DNA from: Benincasa hispida
Taxonomy: Eukaryota; Streptophyta; Magnoliopsida; Cucurbitales; Cucurbitaceae
Length of the DNA stretch: 64,000 nt
Reading direction: 5' to 3'
Assembly: GCF_009727055.1 (NCBI RefSeq)
Contig: NC_052351.1
Span: 57,480,379 to 57,544,378, forward strand
Part shown: positions 58,351 to 64,000 of the stretch, piece by piece
Layout of the letters: each line of letters begins with the position of its first letter
Numbering within the stretch: the first letter of the stretch is position 1
Translations under genes and position numbers: made by a program
Notes under the pieces: model-generated
Told to the model about the DNA's origin: nothing
Databases searched by the model: none
What the model saw: only the letters and a program-made list of their open reading frames with translations

Positions 58351-59184
58351 TATGATTACTCCATTATTTAGTTTTCTAATATGTTATTATACTGTAGTTA
58401 TGGTAGCAAAGTAGTTATATTTTACTAGTAGCTTTATGATAAAAAAATTGTTGGCTATCCTATAGTTATGATAGCCAAACGACTGGATTTTGATGTCTTT
58501 TTTGTGGTTATTGTGTGTTCATTGATGTTGGAGGGAAAGTTGGAGTTTTTTGTATGTTTGTTGATGTTTATGAAATTTGAATGTTTTGAGGGTGAGTAGA
58601 GTTTGGTTATACTCGTTGATGTTTATGAGCGTCGGGAATGTCGTGGGGGGTGGGTAGAGTTTGGTTATACTCGTTTTGCCGTTGAACTTGGAGTTTTTGT
58701 GTGTTTAAGGATGTTTGTGAAGTTTAAATATGTTATGGGGGGTGGGTTGAGTTTCGTGATACTCATTTTAGTGTTGAACTTGGAGTTCTTTGTTTATTTC
58801 TAGAAGTATATGATATTTGAATGTTTTTGTTTTGTTGTAAGATGCTGCTCGGAGATGAGGTTGGACGATTCTTGGAGATGTTGTGTTCCAGATGTTGTCT
58901 TGTCTTTCTTTTGTGTATTTCTGAAGACATATTTCTTGACGTTATTTCCATCTTGTTTCTTTCATGTATTTGTGAAGATATATTTTTTTTTATAAACTAT
59001 CTTGTAACTTTTCTCTATTTTAGATAATAAAGAATAGTATGGACTTTGTTTCTTTGTTTTATTTCTTATGTGAATGTGTTTGAGTTGGTTAATGATATTT
59101 TACAGGTTATTCAGATCAAATTAAAAAAAATTACAAATTACAAATTAAATAATTTTAAAAGTCAATATTCAACAGTTGAAATTG
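58351..59184 (+). repeat. CACTA 3' region with a decayed tandem repeat
   Basis: No gene. Between about 58540 and 58850 the plus strand repeats TTGATGTTTATGA / GGATGTTTGTGA, GGGGGGTGGGT(A/T)GAGTTT and ATACTC(G/A)TT, with a unit of roughly 90 bp in three imperfect copies. Confidence 0.6.
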
Positions 59185-59520
59185 AACTCCCGAAGCCAGA
59201 AGGGACCGTCGAGAGTTATAGAGGAACTCCTGATGCTAGGAAAGGCCGTCGGGAGTTAGGAGAACTCCCGATGCAAGGAAGGGGCCGTTGGGAGTTAGGG
59301 GAACTCACAACGCAAGGAAAGGCCGTCAGGAGTTAGGGGAACTCCCAACGGCGTATATTAAGCACTGGGAGTTGTTGAACAACTCCAGATGGTCCTTTTC
59401 GACGTCGAGAGCTCTGCTCCCAACGGATTTCTCTCGACCACACTCCCGACGACCAGTACGTCATCGGGAGAGGATCTCCCGATGTGTTTTCCACCATTTT
59501 CCGATGATTGTGAGCATCAG
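59185..59520. repeat. CACTA right subterminal repeats
   Basis: Repeated GTCGGGAGTTAGG and GAACTCCCGATG motifs, paired as short palindromes (for example GGGAGTTAGGGGAACTCCC near 59330). Likely binding sites for the TNPA-like protein and able to fold into hairpins. Confidence 0.85.
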
Positions 59521-60872
59521 GAAAGGTGTGATTTCTTGTAGTAAATATTTTATTCGATATTTAGTAGCATTAACCCACAAAACCAATAAACTAGTATCCA
59601 AGGTTATCTTTTATAGCTTAAACATGTATGCAGAGACATACAGGTGGATTATGTTTAAGTGATAACCTAAATGGCCTGTAGTAGATGGATAAGGCTGGAT
59701 ACCTAACCCTGGTGACACGACGAATACGACTCGCTTTGTAGATATTACAATTGTTGTAATGTGCTAAAAATGATCTAATCCTGATCATTCATATAGAGAC
59801 ATGTGAGCGGGGGTGTTTTATACAAAAGGGTTTGTATAAGACTGAACCACGAAATGAATAGTATCTTTATATAACATCATTAATAATAGAGACTTACATT
59901 TCACTAGGATGACCGTAGATGTCATGACCTGAATCCTGAATGAGTTGTGAACTCTTACCTATGAAGGCGGTCCTTTGACTTGTATGGGTGAGAGTGGTCA
60001 GATTGCCGACTCAATAAGCCTACTGGATTGGGGATTCGTCTGATTCTAGAGCTGGAAACAACAGCTACATAAGACAGAATTCACTCATTCCTTAATGTTA
60101 GGGTAAGTAGATAAATTGCTCCCTTAAAGATTGATTCCTTGACTTGAACAATGTGGCGTCACACCCTCTCTTGGCCCAAGAGGGGTTTGGTTATAGTTAG
60201 ACTATGACTTATTGCTCATTAGAGGGATCAGTGGTACTTAAGGAGTTAGATGTAACTATAGGGTCAAAATGGTAATTTTGGCCTAGCTGTACTTGCGAGT
60301 AATTTGTGAAGGGTCATCGCGTTGTTGACTGATTATATCCAATAGACATAGAAATATATCTATAGTGTGAAGAGTGTAGCTGTCGGTCTTTAGTGGGGTA
60401 TCCGACAGTTAATAGATGTTGAATAATTTAATTAAATGAGTTTAATTAATTATTCAAGTACCATTGGAACTTAAATCTACAAGTCCATAAGGTCCCTTTG
60501 TAGCTCAATAGAAATTATTGAGAATTAATTTTGGAATTATTTAAATTATTCAAATTAATTGAGGGAATTAATTATATGTGGTGTTATTAATTTAAATTAA
60601 CTATATATGATATAAATAATATAATGTATTTGATACATTATAGTATAAAGTTTATTTAGAGAGGAATTAAATTTGAATATGATTCAAATACTAATTATAT
60701 GGATGAGATTCATATAATTGATTTTAATATAAATGTGATTATATTAAATATCATGCATTGTTGAGAGAAATGAAACTATAGGTTATATTGTATTTGATAC
60801 AATATAAATACTATAGGTTATATGTTATATATGATATAACATATTGTTATATATGTATATAATAAGTTAGTA

Positions 60873-60895
60873 GTTATTATTATTATTATTATTAT
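60873..60895. repeat. (TTA)n microsatellite
   Basis: About seven TTA/ATT repeats in the LTR. Confidence 0.9.
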
Positions 60896-61077
60896 CATTT
60901 TTATTTTAATTAAATTATTTTTTATTTTATTTTATTTTTCAAAATTAAATGGAGGGAAATAACTTCCTTTTAATTCTCTCTCAATCTCTATCGTGATGAA
61001 TGGGTTGTTCCACGAGACAATCAACTTCAGCTTCTTCACAGAAGATTTAGATAGTCTCTTTGGTAATGTCTCATCTA

Positions 61078-61080
<3 letters not shown>

Positions 61081-61112
<32 letters not shown>
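61081..61112. repeat. Poly(A) run, 32 bases
   Basis: Thirty-two consecutive A inside the LTR. Length is likely unreliable in short-read assembly. Confidence 0.95.
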
Positions 61113-61113
<1 letters not shown>

Positions 61114-61468
61114 CCTCCAAGAGAGTTTATTCTTCCTCTCTCTCAAACTCTCTCCTTCATCCCAAAACTCAGAGCCCACACACTCCTGAGAATTCTCATC
61201 CTAAGGAGAATATGAAAGTCGCTTTTGTGGTGGTGTCCTCATTGTTGGTTCCTGGTTCGTGTTCGATTGTGATCGATTTGAAAAGAAGGATTTCGTGAAG
61301 AATTTGTTCTTCAAGGGTAATTTAATCTCTATCCTCTTCCTCCCCTTTTATTTTGCATGCTATAATTTATGTTGAATGCATAAATTTTTTGTTCTGTAAT
61401 TTTTCTATTCTATGAAAAACGAAATTGGGATCGATCCCGCTTCCGTTATGGACCTTAGAGTTCCTTCA

Positions 61469-61920
61469 TGTATATCATGTAGAGTTACCTAGATTTCCTG
61501 AATCTGACTAATCACTATTTTGGAATCCACCATTTTGTAATCCAGGAATTTGTCGACTATAAATTTCTTTGAACCGACAACTTCAGTTTTATATTTTTTC
61601 TCCAGTGAATTCCAAAGATTTTTTTTTTGTTGAACCAACACCACTATACACAATATATAGTGTGTTGTCCAATCCATTCAAAATGTAATTCTTGCAAAGA
61701 TATTATGCATGCTTCCATGCATCAACTACAAGTTTCTTTTATTTGTCAGTATCTCCCTCCGACAAAATAAGAGTATCCTCTTTGAGATATTTTGCAAAAT
61801 TTAAGGTGGTGAGCTAGAACAACATCGTCTGTTGTCAATGTTTGAAATCAACACCACCAAATTTTTCAGATTTCTCCCCATGTGCAACAGCAGTGACAGG
61901 ACATAATTAAAATTGGTTGA
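61469..61920 (-). pseudogene. Copia gag fragment, another lineage
   Basis: On minus: PVTAVAHGEKSEKFGGVDFK near 61890, a broken stretch, then the open 61489-61677 with MDWTTHYILCIV, LWNSLEKKYKTEVVGSKKF and IVDKFLDYKMVDSKIVISQI, a typical UBN2-type copia gag block. It differs from the copia-1 gag. Truncated on its 3' side by the LTR end at 61468. Confidence 0.8.
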
Positions 61921-62788
61921 AGTCAAATCTTCACAAACAAATAAATCAAACTAAATAAATTATCAAACAACTTTTTTTAGAAAAAAATCAACCATCTACA
62001 GAACAATATTATTGGGTTTGGGTTGTAAAACAAAATCAAGAAAATAAAGGTACTATTTACGCCATTTTCCAGTTGGGAGTAAATCACCATAGGAAATCAA
62101 AAATAGAAAAATTAGAAGCAATATTCTAGTGTAGAATCCCAAAATATTTGGAAAGGAAAAATAAAAATAATAACAATTTGAAATTTATGCAAATTTCATA
62201 AATATTCAATAAAGAAGAGAATTTATATTATTGATCATGTGTTTTAAAACCATCACCCAATGAAATATATAAACAAATATATGAACAAAATCACATTGGT
62301 TGTGCACACCAGAAGCAGACCAAAACCAAATTTGTAACATAATAATGAAATGTAACTATCACGCTAAATGAAGGCAATCAACAAAAACACATAAACCAGA
62401 AGAAAATTTGTCTAAGTGAATTCTTCGAAAACCGAAGACAGAATCTAGAACCACATAATCAAAAGAATTTTTATCCCCAAAATCAAGAGAACTCTAAAAC
62501 TTGTACACAGAGTTTAACAAACTAAAATGTGCATAATGTCTAAATTTGTTTTAAGATTGTTGTCAAAGCAGAAGCACAAGAAACTATAAAAATCACAACA
62601 TTCATATACAAGAAACTATTTAAGCCCAACGACTTCACATGGTCTCCTTAAGAAAAATTTACTCACTGCAATGTCTGAGTCTAGAGAGTAATTTGATAAG
62701 CTTGGAAGCTTCTCCTTATTTTATTAACAAAGGGGGAGAATTCAAGAGCTCCCCTTCCCTCCTCTAAATGGCCTTACAAATACGTTAC
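61921..62788. other. AT-rich non-coding DNA
   Basis: A-rich, with no open frame of interest. The left part is probably the leader of the gag fragment; the right part may belong to the LTR of the gypsy element beyond the adapter. The boundary is not visible. Confidence 0.5.
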
Positions 62789-62826
62789 CTGTCTCTTATA
62801 CACATCTAGATGTGTATAAGAGACAG
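62789..62826. other. Tn5/Nextera mate-pair junction adapter (artefact)
   Basis: A perfect 38-bp copy of the palindrome. No repeated flank is seen here, so the two sides could come from distant places. Confidence 0.97.
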
Positions 62827-62969
62827 ACTAACAATATTCCTAGGGCCCACATCCTTTCATTACATTTTGTTACATTTTCCTATCTCATTCTCTACCTTTT
62901 TTATGGTTTTCTTTCTTCTTTCATACTATTTTGTTATTAGAGGCCTATCATTACCCACCCCCCAAAGAG
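62827..62969 (-). repeat. Start of a gypsy 3' LTR and its polypurine tract
   Basis: On minus the purine run CTCTTTGGGGGGTGGGTAA (62951-62969) is followed by TGATAGGCCTCTAATAAC from 62950. This fits a PPT/LTR border right after the pol end. The LTR continues left at least to the adapter. Confidence 0.65.
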
Positions 62970-64000
62970 CCACCTTGTCCTCAAGGTGAAAATCAGGGAA
63001 TTGTTCTTTGATGATGCTTGGAAGCTCCCATGTTGCATCAACCCTACCTCCATTCTCCCAACGAATTAATACCTCTAACTGTTGATCCTCGGTAGGTGAT
63101 GTGCGTATGCCGAGCAGCTCAGCTAGTTGCATTATGAAGGACGAGTCATCAGCCATTGTAGGAGGGATTAGTACCCTTGGTAGGTTACAACCAATAGCCT
63201 TGTGGAGAATCGATACATGGAAGACAGGGTGAATACCTGTCTCGGGTGGCAAGGCGATGCGATATGCCGCCTTTCCTATGCAGTCAGTCAGCTGGAATGG
63301 TCCTACAAATCTTGGTGCCAGCTTAGGATGCTTGTGATTGGACAAGGAGGACTATCTATTAGGCTTGAGTTTAAGATATACCCAATCACCAACACTAAAC
63401 TCCACATCTCGTCTCTTAATATTAGCTGAATTGATCATTCGTTGTTGGGCTTTGTGCAATGACTCCTTGAGTTTTGCCAATATGATATCTCTGTCTCGCA
63501 GCTGAATATCTACCTCATTGACTAGACTAGTGTTGTGCGTGTATCCAAGCACCGGTGGGGTAGAGCAACCTTATAGTACCTCAAAATGAGTAACTTGGGT
63601 GGCTGTGTGGAAGGATGTATTGTAGCAGAATTCAGCCCCAAGGTACCCATTTAGCCCACTGTTTGGGGTTGCTCATGGTGAAGCACCTCAAGTAGGTCTC
63701 TATTCCTCTATTTACTACCTTTGTTTGTCCATCCATCTGTGGATGATAGGTTGTACTTCGACATAACTACGTTCCCAACATACGAAAGAGTTCTTCTCCA
63801 AATAGGCTGGTAAAGATCTTGTCACAGTCAGACACAATACTTCGGGCGTAGCCATGTAAGCAAACCACTTCCTTGACAAAAATTCCAGCCACTGATCGAG
63901 CAGAAAACGGGTGTTTGAGGGTGATGAAATGAGCATACTTGGATAAACGATCTACAACTACCATGATAGTGTCAAACCCTTCGAATTTTGGGAGTCCCTC
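62926..64000 (-). pseudogene. Ty3/gypsy chromovirus integrase and chromodomain, leaving the window
   Basis: On minus from the window edge: integrase core VVVDRLSKYAHFITLKHPF and IVSDCDKIFTSLFGEELFR (63767-63964), both catalytic Asp positions present; a frame change; then the C-terminal part RDVEFSVGDWVYLKLKPNR (63352-63552), one TAG, and 62926-63345 with the GPY/F motif LAPRFVGPFQLTDCIG, IHPVFHVSILHKAIG and a chromodomain (VLIRWENGGRVDATWELP) ending near residue 125. The chromodomain would direct integration to particular chromatin. Confidence 0.9.

Larger units (their letters stand above)
51269..59543 (+). mobile_element. CACTA (En/Spm) DNA transposon with inverted left end
   Basis: Right end GATTTCTTGTAGTA at 59543 is the reverse complement of a CACTACAAGAAATC-type terminus with one change. 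The left terminus CACTCCAAGAAAAAGAGG is on the minus strand at 51313-51296, so the left end is inverted relative to the body. Three-base duplications AAT flank both ends (minus 51316-51314; plus 59544-59546), the size expected for CACTA. Inside are subterminal CGTCGGGAG repeats, a 5' UTR with intron, a TNP2 transposase and a second Transposase_24-type gene. Both genes are broken. Confidence 0.9.
59544..61468 (+). repeat. Copia-1 LTR, right part, split by the CACTA element
   Basis: Continues the LTR begun (inverted) at 51402-51314; together about 2,014 bp, the length of the complete copy at 49033-51042. Ends GAGTTCCTTCA at 61468. It contains a (TTA)n tract (about 60873-60895) and a run of 32 A (61081-61112). 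Confidence 0.9.

Noticed and set aside
58763..59027. Short hydrophobic frames after the CACTA second gene
   Set aside because: T-rich non-coding DNA gives Phe/Leu/Cys-rich translations on either strand; no start context or homology.
1..64000. Endogenous pararetrovirus or other integrated virus
   Set aside because: All RT sequences have copia or Athila/chromovirus domain order with LTRs and integrase; no movement-protein or coat-protein pattern was seen.

Overview
The window is a piece of a plant (eudicot) nuclear genome. It is AT-rich and made almost entirely of nested, decayed transposable elements. I found no convincing intact host gene, no rRNA or tRNA gene and no CRISPR array. The plant assignment rests on Ty1/copia and Ty3/gypsy retrotransposons with initiator-Met-tRNA and Asp-tRNA type primer-binding sites, Athila-like elements, chromodomain gypsy elements and a CACTA (En/Spm) DNA transposon. 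The LTR sequences remind me of cucurbit genomes, but that is a weak impression and not a demonstration.

Layout from left to right. 1-1918: minus-strand copia LTR (family copia-1), cut by the window edge. 1919-2433: start of a plus-strand Athila-like element. 2434-5160: poorly explained repeat DNA with two sequencing-adapter junctions. 5165-7900: two decayed copia pol fragments, minus strand. 8241-16569: a chromodomain gypsy element on minus, with a perfect GATGG target duplication and a 1,377-bp stretch present twice around a single N. 17076-43604: one minus-strand copia-1 element opened by three later insertions, namely a two-element Athila nest (19050-31984), a solo LTR exactly at its RT YVDD motif (32780-34396) and a second solo LTR of another family (35104-36887). 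43812-51042: a damaged plus-strand copia-1 copy, head to head with the former. 51269-59543: a CACTA transposon inserted in a third copia-1 LTR, whose other part is 59544-61468; the left CACTA end has been inverted together with the LTR piece beside it. 61469-61920: copia gag remnant. 62789-64000: adapter junction and the integrase/chromodomain end of a minus gypsy element leaving the window.

The coding pieces belong to classic retrotransposon (gag, protease, integrase, reverse transcriptase, RNase H) and CACTA (TNP2 transposase plus a second Transposase_24-type protein) machinery. All carry stops, frameshifts, deletions or lost catalytic or zinc-binding residues, so they are annotated as pseudogenes. 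Any activity here would have to come from elsewhere in the genome.

Two things stand out beyond ordinary TE decay. First, there are four Tn5/Nextera mate-pair junction sequences and one N-flanked exact duplication: these are assembly artefacts that should be removed before any biological reading. Second, the CACTA element has an inverted 5' terminus with a complex microhomology breakpoint, and its first intron holds opposite-strand, exon-like sequence that may be a captured host-gene fragment. I did not find a previously undescribed biological system.
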